Of a DNA stretch of 64,000 nt, positions 52,085-64,000 are shown in pieces. The position numbers and the translations under genes were made by a program. The stretch comes from Kryptolebias marmoratus (lineage: Eukaryota; Chordata; Actinopteri; Cyprinodontiformes; Rivulidae): positions 22,699,569 through 22,763,568 of the forward strand of contig NC_051432.1 in NCBI RefSeq assembly GCF_001649575.2, read 5' to 3'. The notes below the pieces were generated by a model. The model was not told the origin of the DNA. It was given only the letters and a program-made list of their open reading frames with translations, and made no database searches. How positions within the stretch are numbered: the first letter of the stretch is position 1; every line of letters starts with the position of its first letter.

Positions 52085-52375
52085 GTATGTATTGCACAAT
52101 ATCTCACAAACCACCTGACAGATTTTAATGAAACTCTTAGAAAATAATCTTTGAATGAAAATACAACTTAATAACTGTTGGAGTCAGTTTGATTCAAGAT
52201 GGCTGCCACTGATAATCAACTTCAGCAAACACAAAAATGGCTGTAACTCGATCAGTTTTACAGGTATAGAGCTAAAATCTGGTGTGGTAATAGCTGAGAG
52301 TAATCCCCAACACATAATCTGAGCACTTTGATTGCACAAGATCTTGTTTAATTTGGTGTACAAAGTAATATACAT
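52085..52375 (-). repeat. GATGGCC-type dispersed repeat
   Basis: Contains CAATATCTCACAAACCACCTG, AATGAAACTCTTAGAAAATA, TTCAAGATGGCTGCCACTGA, AAATGGCTGTAACTCGATCA and GAGCTAAAATCTGGTGTGG in family order. It runs in the same direction as the dennd1c intron array. Confidence 0.75.
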
Positions 52376-52494
52376 TCCTTCAAACAACGGAATTTTATTT
52401 ATTTTTTAAGAAAAGTTTCACATCTTCGGCCTAAAATCTGTCACCTGGATGGATGGATGTCTCTTTTGTCGACAGTCTCTATTCACATGTGATT

Positions 52495-52901
52495 TTAGCA
52501 GATGGTCGCTGAGGTCTGTAGCTGCTGACTCTGCAGAACGTTGGTGACCTCTGTGCTCCTCAGCATCAGCTGAGCTGCTCTGATTTTACATGGCCGACCA
52601 CTTTGTTGCCGAGTTGCTGTCATTCCCAATCCCTTCCACTCGGTTATAATCTCACTAACAGTTGACTGTGGAATATTTAGAAGCGAGGAAATTTGACTTA
52701 CTGCACAGGTGGCATCCTTACACTGCACCACACCGGAATTCACTGAGCTCCTGAGAGTGACCCATTCTTTCACAAATACGTGTAGAAGCAGTCTGCATGC
52801 CTAGGTACTTGAGTGTATCCACCTGTGGCCGTGGAAGTGATTGGAACACCTGAATTCAATGATTTGGGTGAGTGAATGAATTCCTTTGGTTATGTAGTGT
52901 A
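52495..52901 (-). mobile_element. Tc1/mariner transposon fragment (5' end)
   Basis: On the minus strand the element begins at about 52901 with TACACTACATAACCAAAGGA, then the CACCCAAATCATTGAATTCA leader. It continues into an HTH-containing N-terminal transposase frame with SQISSLLNIPQSTVSEIITE and QQSGRPCKIRAAQ. Only about 400 bp of an expected ~1.6 kb remains; the catalytic DDE part is absent. Non-functional. Confidence 0.82.
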
Positions 52902-54494
52902 GAGACTTTGGAAAGCTGTAAACTAGGAGGGTTTAGTGCAGAGCATGTTTTTTGTGGTAAACCTGTCCAAACCTTTAGTGTCTGATGTATTTTGATGCAC
53001 TCAGAGTTGTCCTTACATGTTGTGGAAGTCAGGTGATTCCCTGGAGTGGCTCCACGAGGCAGTCGGAGCTAATATCGTATTCCCGGCTGCCTTAATCTTG
53101 CCATGCAGCGAGCAGCCTCCAGGGGGTTGCGTTCTCTGTTTTATGGAAATGCACAGATGGGCAGGGAGGCATTTTTCCGAGAGACTCCAGGATCAGTCGC
53201 ACACAAGAACACACATAAACACACACGTCTGGTCATGTGTGTGCAGCTGATACATAATTCATCAGCTGACGAGTTATTACCTTCTGCAACAACACACAAA
53301 TGAATCATAATAATTTCATGCTGCAGTGATCTCCAGAGAAAACTTGCCAAATATTCAGTCAGCTGACTGGCTTTGTGCACAGACATTATGAACTAAAGAG
53401 GGATTATTTACACGTGTGTGTGCTGAGAATAATTTATCTGTTATGTTGTATTAAACTTAAGTTGAAATGCAAATCTTGGACAGGTGAATTCTTTTTACCA
53501 ACTCTCACACATCAGTTAAGTTGAAAAAAAAGTGTTTTAGTATTACAAACTTAAAATCAGTCAGTATGCTGAGGAATAACAATTAAAAAAAAAAAACATA
53601 TACAGACCATTTTTTGCTGACAGTTTATTTTAATTGGATCCACAGAGACATAAGAGACAATTAACTGGCTTTCAAAGGAAACTTTACTTTTTTCATTAAC
53701 ATCATGTTCATTAGACACCTGACAACTCCAACTTTTTCAGTTTAAAAACAAAATCTGATCATTTAGGCTTATTTTCTGGAAAAAGGAGTCTTTTCTCAAA
53801 ATAATATTTTAGCTGTTTTCAATTTGGTGCAATTTTTTTTTTTGAGTATTTACAATGTACAGTTCACATTTGAAGACATGAGACATGAGTTTTCTGTCCT
53901 TGATGAAAAATTCAGTTTGCAGTTTCTTCATGAAAATCCCTGTTGGTCTCAGTTCATTCCATTGAATCACAAAATAATAAAAATAATAAAGACGTTCAGC
54001 ACTTTCCATTTCTCTTTTGTCATGAAAACACGAACCCTGACTCAATCTGCAAGTGAAAAAAAAAAAGAATAGCAATGAGTCATTCATTGTGGATCTTTTT
54101 ATGACACAAAATATTAACCACAATATGTTCCTGAAAGCAAGTCATTTTTTAGGAAACCTTTTTAGGCAACCAGACCAACTTGTTCTTTTCAGCATATAAC
54201 AGGGATGTCCCGAGTCGAGTATCGGATCAGGGTCCTGATCAAGGCACTTTTTATTGACTGGAGTAGCTGACCACACTCAGCTCTTGGTTTTCGTTGTTGG
54301 CCTTCTATCTGTGGCTTTACATCAGCTGCTGTAAACAGCTGCTGTAAAACATTGGGACAGAGCGTGCCAACATGTCTGCAGCGTGGAAGTATTTTAAATT
54401 TTTAAATGAGAGGAGTCTGTAGCTACTTGCAACATACAGTATACAGTTTGGGCGTAGGGTCAAAATTAGACACGTAAAATCCAAACACTCAGAA

Positions 54495-54709
54495 CAGAGG
54501 TGTCCAATCCTGGTCCTCAAGGGTCATTATCCTGCATGTTTTACTTGTTTCGCTGCTCAAACACACCTGATTTAAACAAATGGGTGATTAACAAGCTTCT
54601 GCAGAACATGATGAGGTAATTTAACCACTGAATCAGGTGTGTTGGAGCAGAGGAAACAAGTAAAACATGCAGGATAGTGACACTCGAGGACCAGGATTGG
54701 AGACTACTG
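54495..54709. mobile_element. hAT-type MITE, copy 4
   Basis: Termini CAGAGGTGTCCAATCC and, reversed, CAGTAGTCTCCAATCC. The interior carries CATCCTGCATGTTTTACTTG-like arms as in copies 1 and 2 (here ATTATCCTGCATGTTTTAC). About 215 bp, non-coding. No obvious 8-bp duplication is retained. Confidence 0.82.
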
Positions 54710-55744
54710 TTCACCCAGCTAACTCTGAAAGCTAGCCCAGCTAAGCAACACACCTTGAGCGTTGATTTTAATCTTTCTCTATATAGTTTTGGTTTGTAGT
54801 CTGCGCTGTAAAAACATGCAAGTAGGCTATCAGATTAAAGCCCTTAATGACTCTGATCGGTATTTGGGGAAAAAAACAATCTTGATTGGGACGTCCCTAG
54901 TATGTCATGACCAAATATTTAAAAAAAATTACAGGTTTATGGAAAATTACAACACCCAAACTCCTAACCCCTAATCCTAAAGCTTTATTATGATAACTGC
55001 CAGCGACCTTTGACTTATTAAAATGCTTAATTGTTTTCATAATCTAAATTCAGTTTGTCTTCCTACAGTTTAAGGAATGAATCTTTGTGTGGATCTTAAT
55101 TTTCCATATGGATAATATAAACGTAAATTTGGCTCTTGCAAAAAAAAAGGAAGTACGATGACTATTGTATGAATGGCTTCTATATCGTATTTGAATTTTT
55201 GTTTACCTGCTTTTCTCCATTCAGATTTTTAAAAATGTGTAAAAACTGATAGAAGCATGAAGATGCTAGAAAAATGATAGGCAAGCCTTGAAGAAACTGA
55301 TTTAATGCAACACAGAAATTATGTAAAATCTGTCATATATTGACATTTATATATTTTGGCAATTGTTATTTTAAACCATGTTTATTTAAGCATAATAACA
55401 CAGTTTTTTTGATGATAAAAGCACCCATTTTCATTGAGGCGTCTGCAGAATGGCTAACATTTACTCTCAACGTTAGATGCAACAATTCATTCGTCTCCGG
55501 TGAATAGGTCAGTCCTGCTGTTCTTGCAACTTCTGAGAACAAAAGATGAAGGTTCATGCATGCTGCAGCTCAGTCTCATAAAACCACTGAGTACCATAAA
55601 TAAGCACCCACTGCTGCAAACACACACACAACCTGATCATTTTAAGCAATGGCAGCACAGGTTTGGCGTTGAATTGCGAGTCCTCTTTACAATGCGTACA
55701 TCTGGCACCGTTCCCTTAGAAACCAATAAAGTTGGTTCCTAATA

Positions 55745-55750
55745 TTTAAT
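55745..55750 (-). terminator. Possible polyadenylation signal of the receptor gene
   Basis: ATTAAA on the minus strand, about 185 nt beyond the stop codon at 55935. A full AATAAA occurs further on at 55381-55386. Which one is used cannot be told. Confidence 0.3.
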
Positions 55751-55934
55751 CATTCCCAAAGTTTGAAGCCTCCTAATACAAATAAATATCACTTTGAACA
55801 TGTGCAGTTTTAAGCCATGAATGTTGTGATCTCTGTTGAGCTTTTCTTCATAGTTTTCCCATGACAGCAGTTGTGTTAATGTGTTGTTTAAACTGATTTT
55901 AACATTTTGGATCTCCTCGTGATGAAGATTCCAT

Positions 55935-58900
55935 TCATATGGTGGTTTCCTCTCCTTCCTGCACATATGAGCGGTACCGGAGCCGCTCTTCCGAACAGAT
56001 ATCCTCCGTCTCAGTGCTGGCGTTGCTGGTGGCGCCTCTTTGAGGTTGCACAGAGAACTGCAGGGTGTGTCTGTTCTTGGCCGGTCTGCCTTTTTCCGTT
56101 CCATTGCTGTACAAGACCACCAGTCTGCGGTTCTCTCTGGGTGCAGCAGAGCTGGACGGGCCGCAGTCGCCCCTGCTGAGGCGGGGTGAGTCGCTACTCG
56201 GGTCACTGGCATTGTTGTCATGGAGATCAAGCAGATTCCCGGTGGCGACGCTGCCGCTCTTCATGTGGGGCGTTTGGCTGTAGGTGTGGCGGTACTCCTC
56301 GTCGATGTCCTTTCCTAGTTTCCACCTCTTCCACTTTTTCAGCATCTCTGACTGCACCTGAGGCGATGAATGAAAAGCAAAAAGGAAAACAGATCGCGGT
56401 GAGGAAGATTAAATGTGACACAAAGCATTTAATAAATAGGTGAGTGCTGCCAGTGACTCCATTTAGGAGTTTAGAGCCACAGACGGCTGCTGTTGTGTTT
56501 GTCTGACATCAAAATGAAAAATGGAGCTTTTAGAGATATCAAAGAAAAAACGTGTGTTTGCAAAAAGAACTTAAATGCAAAAATGCATCCTCACTACAAA
56601 GCAAAGGAAACAAAGGGAAAGCTTTAACAACAAAAGCAAAACAAACTCACCTCTTTGTTGACAAAGCAGTACAGGATGGCAACCAGTAGGCCCTACGACA
56701 AAAAAAGATATTTAATTACAAAAAAAATAACTTTTTATTAATTTTGACAAATAGCTGCATGTTAGTATAATGCGTTTCATTGGAGAGACAATATACTACC
56801 ATAAATAATGTAACAGTAATACTTCATCAATCTCCAGAAGCAGAAGGCATTTTGGTCTTTTTAGAGTTGCTGTTCTTCACGGTTTTATTCAAACATCTAA
56901 GGAGAAAGTGACTCAAACAGCCACCGTGATGACATGTTTTGTTTAACCTTCCTCTTTGCTGAGAACTAATCTTGTCTGCCTCAAAAAGTGTCAGTATCTA
57001 ATGTATTTGTGAAAAGTTTCGTGTGGCGTTGAGTTCGGACCTGGAAGGAGTTGAACAGGAGGTCACAGAAGAGGCGAATAAGGCGAAGCATGGAGCCTTT
57101 AGGGACGGACTCATCAATGACGAAGGTGAAGAGGATTGCGTGAATTCCAAGCAGAGGGATGAGAGTCAGCGTTGACTTTGCCAGTCTGGACCCGAGAAGA
57201 AAAAAGGAAACAGTAAAAATGTTTTAAGATGATCAGAAATTTAAAAAAAAAGGTCAGTCACTGAATAACATTAGATTCTCTCAGATGGATGCTATATCCA
57301 ACATTTTATCTAACATTTAAGCAGTTTGACATGTAAGATATTTGAAACAACAGCAAAGAAAGTATAGAAACACAGCATGAGAAACAATACAAGTTGGATG
57401 AATAAGAAGATGTTTCATTTTAGTTTTTAAGTGTTTATAATATTGCTACAATATTCTTTTTATATTTATTATATTCATATTTCTCCTCACCTGAATTTGT
57501 AGTCGGTGTATCTCATCTGGTGAGCTCTGAGCTTAGACATCAGGATTTTAATTATCCTGATGAAGATGAAGAAGTTAATCTGAAAAACGAAAGGAGAAAG
57601 GCCTGTGTTTAGAAAAACGAAGGCTAATCTGTGATTTTGAATACGAGAGACAGACAGAAAGAAAACTGAAACAACCAGCCGTCCAATCTTAAATTACATT
57701 TATCTAATATTGTTTTTAACCTGAAGTCAAGCTTCTCCTCAAACTGGATGTGAGATCTCAAATACGTGACTGTGCAAAGATCTCTATCTCTATAACCAAG
57801 TAAAACAAGTACTCTTTTAAGCAACACACACACAGACACACACACCATGATGTAATACAGGACCCTCTGAGATGACAGCACATATTTTTCATTACAGCAC
57901 TCAGGTTATTGGAGCTCCATGTTTGGTAAAGTGTGGATGTTGTCATCACAGATGTGTTGGTGTGAATGGGTGTGTTTAAACTCACTCGAATGCAGTTTCC
58001 TTTAGTCTGAGTCTGTTCGCAATAATTACGCTTCCTAATCGCGTTAGAGTTGTAGTTTGATGACATACGACTTCAAGTTTGTTTAAAAGCTGCACGTCAC
58101 TTATATTTCTGATTACAATGAAATGTAATTTCCATACAGACTACATGAGTTACACGGCTGAGGAAATGCATCTAGGCAAGTATCCATGTGTGTGTGTGCG
58201 TGCATATGCATATATGTGTAAACATCTATGATTTTGAACAAGGTGAAAATGGCTGCTGCAGTTAATGTGCACATTTGCTTTTTCAGCCTGTTCGTCTCGA
58301 ATGTTGTTTGTCTCTATGGAAACAGAAAAACACGTGGTAAAAATTCCTCAGGTGACTCTGGCTGCGTTTGAAATGTTCCCTCGTTCACTCTGCGTCACTA
58401 CGAGCACTTCCTGAATGCATCACTGCTCAATATGTGTGCAAAGAGTACTCACAGTGAGGCGTTGCAGAAATAAATGCCGACAAAATATGATGGAATCCAT
58501 GCCTGAATCTGAGAATCTGGTTTTGTCAGGTACAAATTTGTTTACGACTAAATTTAAGCAGGGAACCTGTAAAATTACTATTGTAAGCTTTTTGGAAATT
58601 GCAGATGTACACTTCGTCGTAGCAACGCCAGTGAGCATCACTTCCCATTGGTTGTGGGTCCTTTAAGTTGTGACTTAAAACCAATGAGTGATGGTTTCTC
58701 TGCTTGTGTTAATGTGAAATTTTATAACCTGAGAAAGACCAAAAGTTTCTTTCAAAATGTGATTTATGATTCTGAGCTGTAACACTTATCATAAATAGAT
58801 CTGAGAGTGAAACAAAGTGTATATTTTATCAGTTTAATCAGGGATGTGTTTTTAAGTTTCACTTACAGGAAGATTCTGTATTTTAAGTGAGGATTGGCAA

Positions 58901-61900
58901 TGAGTCAGATCCATGTTTTTACACACTGAGGCAGGTCCAGTTTGGTTCCTGCTGCAGAATATTAGCATTGGTTCTGATTGAGGCTGTTTAGCAGTGTGTG
59001 AAATTCATTTTTAGTCTAATTGCATTTCTTTAAAAAAAAAAAATCAAGTTACAATGTTTAAAATAAATACATATTTCTATTTTCTTTAACAGTTGTTCAC
59101 ATGTTGCAAAGGGAATGAAGGCAGGAACAGAGAGACAGATTGGCAAATACAGTCTTACCAGATAAGCAAACACTATAGGGGAACGGATAATCCACCAATA
59201 TCCCATGTTAATATTCTTCTCCCAGCACCTAAATATACACACAACACACACATTTACAATGCAGCTCATTGGGATTCTGCACAATAACTGTAAACATATT
59301 CATCCTCTGCAACACGAACAACCATCTGTTACTAAAAAGTCTTTAAAGTCCCTCATACTTACTCTTTGTTTTCATACAGAAACTTCACGGTGATCCATGG
59401 TATCACAAATATGAGGGGTGTACCTGAAAATAACACAGACATCTTAGATTATTAACAGGCTCTTGGTTGCTCATTTCGTCCAAAATAGACTCATTTGGAA
59501 CACAAAGCTCAAGCTTATAGCTAAACAAGTTTTTTTTATTAAGATTTAAGCAGGAAAATACCAGTTTTATTATGATAAAATGAAAATTTCAAGGGAGAAA
59601 GCTCCTCGGATGAGAAGCGAAACGTCTTCAGCTACAGAATAGAAGTCCAGTTGTTTTTGTTTTTTAACTTTTTTTGAATTTACCATGGCCTGGATGACTG
59701 AGAATCTACACCAGCATAAGGCAAACATTTTTCCTTTTTTACCCATTAAACATTTCTAACAATCATGAACCTTGTCTCCTTTTCAGTATCAGGCTGCGAT
59801 GACTCAAAAGTATCAGCTGGACGAAAACTTCAAATGACTGTTAGCTTTTTTAGCCGTTGTATGCCAAAAAATATTCTGTTAACTTGTTATTTACAAACAT
59901 CAGCTTTAAAAAGTAATCTGAATCTTTTAGTATCTGAAATGATCTTATTATGAAAGCTGTTGTGATCTCTAGACAACCAATCTTAAACCATAACCTATTT
60001 ATTCAGGGATCTTCAGTGTTTTTTGTGTTCTGTGGATAAATAAAAAAACAGCTGTAGTCTTAATTAATTATACTTTGTATCAGTACTTTGTTTAACTGGT
60101 CTGTTGCATTTTATCTGCTGTGCTTTTTAAAATGTAAATGAAATAAATCACAGAGAATTTTGATGAATACAGAATGAAAACATCTACTTTTAGTTTATTT
60201 TTTCTTTTTGTGCCATCTTATTCTCATTTACATCTTTTGAAAGGAATGGTTTGTAACTGATATGGTGAAATGTAGCTTGATATTCAATGATAGTGTCAAA
60301 GTTCTGCCTGAGTTTTAACATTGAGGAAACTTGTGGCTTCGTCTGAGAAGCCTTTGCTCTCAGAACTGCTGAAATATTTAGCATCTTCAGCTGAGCTCAG
60401 AGCTCAGCATCGTAACACAATTAACAGGAAAGTCTGAGTTTCGGTCACATCACTGGAAATAAACAGCATCAGTTTTGATCCTTAAATAAGAAACCTATAC
60501 TTTAACTAGCAACTGTTTACATGATGTTTACATTAACGTGAAACCCTTTTATTGGAAGTGGAGTTTTTAATCTTGTCTGAATATATTTACATAGTAGAGG
60601 AGATGAGAACCAAAGAAGTCCCTGACATTACAAAGTCCCTCTACCCTTGAACTCGTACTGCACTATATCTTAACAGACGCTCTAAAAAAAGACGGATGAA
60701 GACAGCTACAGTTTCATTTAAACAAACATAAAAGCCAGTCCTGTAAAGTTTCACTGATGAATTTCACAGAGCTGGCTATCCGGAGCGACGTTTATTAAAT
60801 ATTAGAAGTACAGTATTAGTGGTATGGTAATGTAAGCAAGCTAAAAATATTAAAAGTGTAAAGAGTCAGTTGTAAGAACGTGTAGACAAAGAGGTGGTGA
60901 AGATAGGGATGGGGCAAAATTGTGTATTTATCAAAATATACAGTTGTGGCAAATTTAACACTAGAACTGAATTAAATATCTGACAAAAAAAAAAAAAAAA
61001 AGCTGTGAAGAGATTCATTAAAACAAACCAAAAAGTTTATATTCTATTATTTTGATGGGAAACGTTGAAAATTATCCACATATGTGATCATTTACTGCTT
61101 CTAATTCAACTTACACGTGAGCATCACATTATGAGATAAGGCTAGCAGTTGTCCAAAAACTCTTCAGCTCATAAAGAGGGGAAAGTAGAGAATGAGCTAA
61201 AAACTTTACAACCTGAAGAAAACAAGTCTACTTTCTGGGTTTTCAGCCCCGCTGGTAACCAGTAGAAGGAAAGACAGTTAAGCCAGCGTCTCAGCGGGTC
61301 GTGATTGTCGAGGACTAATTGCAAACTGCATTCACAAGATAGTTTCCAAAATGTCTCGAAACATTTCTGAGTATTTTCAATTTCCTCACAGGGCCTTGCT
61401 CTTGTGTGCTGGAATTCTGGACATCTTTTAGTTTTTCTCTCAAAATAATCAAGAAGTCGCTGCAGGTATCTTGAACCGATCTCAAACCCTTCACAATTTA
61501 ATTCTCATGAATCAGAACATGCAAGAAATTTGACACAATTTTGTGAGAAAACCAAATCTTTGTCCATTCCAAGTTAAAATTTGCAGTTTTTGTGTTTCTA
61601 ACTAGTCACCAGTTGTTGCAACCATGTTCTGTCCTTGTTGTCATTTCAGGGACTGTCATCAACACTAGATCCCTTCAGAGACTGGTAATCTTTCCATGCT
61701 TGTCTATGCAGTCGATGTGTATCTGCTTACATAACATAACATAACAGACCGACTTCCTGTTACTGATGTCCACCATCTGGCTCAACACCAGCTCTACAGA
61801 AAGCGTCCACATTGGTCTTTCAGAAATAAAGTTTAATTAATTTAAGGCCTAGCATTCTTTGAAGGAATACACATTGCCCTCTGCCTTTTATGTTAGAGTT

Positions 61901-63247
61901 TTAAACTGAGATCTGTCAGGAATTGTTGAGCTGTGAATGGACCCAAGGACTCGACGAGAGGGACGAAAAGATTTAATGATTAAAAATACAAAGAGCTGAC
62001 ATGGCAGCTGGCAGAATACACAAAGGAAACAAAAATACAAAAAAAATAATGGAATGACGTGGCAGCAAAATACCGAACACCAAGGAACAAAACCACAAGG
62101 CGCACCCAAGGACAAAGACAGGGAAACAAACCAGTATGACTGACTGAGGAGTGGGTGAAAAGCCAGGAGCATAAGTCTACTGGGGACGATGAGAGGACAT
62201 GAGACAGATGAGACTAATGAGACACCAGTAACAGGTGAAGGTGAAAGAGCAGAGCCGAGGATGGAGCTGACCAAGAGAAACATAAACTGATGGCACAGAG
62301 AAACACCGGGGGGCAAAACTGAACACGAGATCACAGAAAACAACAGAGAAACACAGAAAACAAAGATTAGTAAACAACCAATACAAAAAAACACAGAGAT
62401 CGTCAAATGTTGAGAAATGACAGAGGTATAGCTGTTTTTGTGTTTGCTAATGGAGCCTAGGCGTGAATTCAAACTGGAAGACCTGCCTCAGCCTCACCTG
62501 CATCATCCAATCGCTGCATCATCCACTTCCACTGCAGCCTATCAGCACTAGACCGCGCCTCCATCTTAACCAATCAGTGAGCAAGCCATCGTTTAAAAAG
62601 ACTACCATCATGGCTTCATCTGTTCACCCGCCGAACTTCAACCCACCTCTACCGCTATTTTCCCAGCTCCTTCAATCTTCCTTCCTCTCTTCGACCTCCA
62701 CCACCAGTGTCCAGCCCGGGGAAGACGCCTCTAATCCTCATCCTAAACTTCTCGTCCAAGCTTATCGCTATTCAGCACTCACGCCTTCTGCTGGGGTCCA
62801 AGCGCCAAAATCTTATGTCTCTCATGTCCAATAAAACTATTTAATTGCAGCTTTTCTCTGTGTGAGTCTCTCCAGGTTGAAATGTAAGTTAGCTGCCATC
62901 TTCATTCGAGTTGACTACAAAGATTAATCAGTTATAAAATGATTACTTTCTGGGAGTTTCATTAAAATTAGTCCACTGGTTCATCAGATATTTTTCTAAC
63001 AGACTGACAAATGGACGCACACACAGAAGTACAACTTCCTGTAATAAGATCAGTTACGACGGTTTTTATAACAGTTTGAAATCTTACCCCAGCCAATGGC
63101 CAGGTACATGTAGAAGTACTTCTTCTCGCTGAAAACAGTGATGACCAGGAGGCTGTACAAGTAGATGCCTTCCACCAGCAGCCAGTAGTTGTTGGCCATC
63201 ACGCTGTACTGCATCATCACCACGGCGCCGCGGCACCAATTCACAGC
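55935..63247 (-). CDS. Class B1 G-protein-coupled receptor, glucagon-receptor subfamily, 3' part
   Basis: Peptide-hormone receptor of the glucagon/GIP/GLP/GCRP group, expected to couple to Gs. Exons in gene order: 63088-63247, 59363-59423, 59159-59228, 57491-57579, 57041-57185, 56651-56692 (the typical 42-nt exon) and 55935-56357. Phases agree. Seen: TM3 with [20 protein letters not shown] after the conserved extracellular Cys (NWCRG), TM4 with [16 protein letters not shown]2 Cys-Trp (CWEKN), TM5 [20 protein letters not shown]6 [18 protein letters not shown]7 [18 protein letters not shown] and helix 8 [15 protein letters not shown]. The hormone-binding ectodomain, TM1 and TM2 exons are beyond the right edge. 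The cytoplasmic tail is long (about 140 residues after NKE) and ends ETTI, a class I PDZ ligand. Which paralogue (GCGR, GIPR or the glucagon-related-peptide receptor) cannot be settled here. Confidence 0.93.
59601..59720 (+). repeat. Dispersed repeat matching the 3' flank of the 2.2-kb foldback element
   Basis: CTTCAGCTACAGAATAGAAG through GAATTTACCATGGCCTGGAT to CTACACCAGCATAAG parallels 2440-2545 at most positions. It lies in the receptor intron between exons 63088-63247 and 59363-59423. Confidence 0.65.
61912..62416 (-). mobile_element. Unclassified interspersed element in the receptor intron
   Basis: Read on the minus strand it is pyrimidine-rich, with TTTTGCCCCCCGGTGTTTC, CTGCCAGCTGCCATGTCAG, then ATTAAATCTTTTCGTCCC and an end near AATTCCTGACAG. 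This layout is that of a retroposed unit I have seen in fish genomes but cannot assign to a named family. The long minus frame across it is low-complexity and not a gene. Confidence 0.5.
62417..63045 (+). repeat. GATGGCC-type repeat split by a 428-bp insertion
   Basis: The left half ends ATAGCTGTTTTTGTGTTTGC then TAATG (to 62452). The right half resumes AATGTAAGTTAGCTGCCATC at 62881 and continues with TTAATCAGTT and GGGAGTTTCATTAAAAT. Comparison with the intact copy at 34985 (TTTGCTAATGTTCCTTAGCTG) shows the two halves are contiguous once 62453-62880 is removed. Confidence 0.7.
62453..62880 (+). mobile_element. 428-bp insertion flanked by AATG
   Basis: The inserted sequence is bounded by AATG on both sides (62449-62452 and 62881-62884). 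It contains TTTAAAAAG (TATA-like, about 62592) and AATAAA (about 62830), reminiscent of a solo LTR or short retroposon. It does not show the TG...CA ends of a standard LTR. The plus frame across it has no recognisable protein domain. Confidence 0.5.
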
Positions 63248-63745
63248 CTGACACACAGCAAGACATGCATGTAGGTGGAATTAAAGCATTAAATTCACAG
63301 AGCTGTACTTTATTTCTTTAATAGCAACGTAAATATGCCATTAGTGTTCCTGGACTTCATATGCATCAGAACTAGACACTATTTTCTTATGTCTTAGTTC
63401 AGTTTTACGGCTGAGTTAACATGATGCTTAAAACTTGAATAATAATTTTTAAAAAAACAGCACAGTGGACAAAATCTGATACACTGAAGATTAAATCCTC
63501 AAATGGTGTCGTTCTCTCTTTCCTATGAAAACTGTGCAGCTATGAAAAGATTCAATGAAATGTAGTAAAAATGTGAATTATGTCATAATGACCTGTCACA
63601 TTTTCAATTGCACTTTTCCTTTTTTATTTTTTTTTAACTGGTTAAATTTAAAATTGATTGCTGGAAAAACAAGAAAAAGTCAAATTGTTCTGTTTTTTTT
63701 CAAGGAAATAAATTACTCAACTGCACAAAATTGCTCAAATTTCTT

Positions 63746-63750
63746 GATTA

Positions 63751-63822
<72 letters not shown>
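63746..63822. repeat. (TAA)n microsatellite
   Basis: About 24 uninterrupted TAA/AAT units at the right end of the window, in an intron or upstream sequence of the receptor gene. Confidence 0.97.
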
Positions 63823-63824
<2 letters not shown>

Positions 63825-64000
63825 TACCAAAAAATAAGATAAAATAAAAAATTGAAGAAAAGATAAATATATTTTTTTTAATTTGCAACTTTTTGGACTG
63901 TGATGTAATCTGTTTAGACACAAAATCATAGTCTAATCAGATTTGTATTAAGTTATAGATTAATTGATGAGTTTTTAAACTTTGATAGTCTGTGTTTTCA

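Noticed and set aside
61888..62472. 194-codon minus frame in the receptor intron
   Set aside because: Low-complexity Leu/Phe/Ser/Cys translation of a pyrimidine-rich interspersed element; no domain or homologue recognised.
62463..62834. 123-codon plus frame in the 428-bp insertion
   Set aside because: Ser/Pro-rich with no known motif; it lies wholly inside a repeat insertion.

Overview
The window looks like teleost fish genomic DNA. It carries intron-rich genes with vertebrate splice sites, frequent microsatellites (GATA, TGGA, TCTA, TG, TAA), hAT-type and Tc1-type DNA transposon remnants and fish-style LINE/SINE fragments. The gene order complement C3 - CRB3 - DENND1C - TUBB4A is the neighbourhood I know from human 19p13.3. 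The species cannot be named from sequence alone. Four N gaps interrupt the window (8747-8746+516, i.e. 8747-9262; 10959-11542; 13115-13170; 24230-24597); three abut simple repeats and one is flanked by poly-A.

Layout. (1) <229-12275, minus strand: complement C3 from the signal-peptide exon to the thioester domain; the 3' exons lie beyond the left edge and several 5' exons are lost at a gap. (2) About 14.5-18.3 kb, plus strand: a small Crumbs-3-like polarity gene, head-to-head with C3. (3) 19667-30096, minus strand: a complete 22-coding-exon DENND1 gene (DENND1C by position), tail-to-tail with crb3; my exon chain sums to 2634 nt, an intact frame of 877 codons plus stop. (4) 31255-33437, minus strand: a complete beta-tubulin gene with a TUBB4A-type tail (444 aa) and an extra 79-bp intron. 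(5) About 33.8-55.7 kb: a 22-kb gene-poor stretch with repeats, transposon remnants and several complex unique blocks. (6) 55935-63247, minus strand: the 3' seven coding exons of a class B1 (glucagon-subfamily) receptor whose ectodomain exons lie beyond the right edge.

The genes are unrelated in function (innate immunity, epithelial polarity, Rab35-type GEF/endocytosis, microtubules, peptide-hormone signalling); they share a syntenic block, not a pathway. I found no convincing new biological system. The observations most worth checking are the extra tubulin intron, a crb3 gene with almost no visible ectodomain, a dispersed and partly tandem ~300-bp repeat family at eight loci, a hAT MITE family with a perfect 8-bp target duplication, nested insertions dated by target-site duplications, and the long PDZ-ending tail of the receptor.
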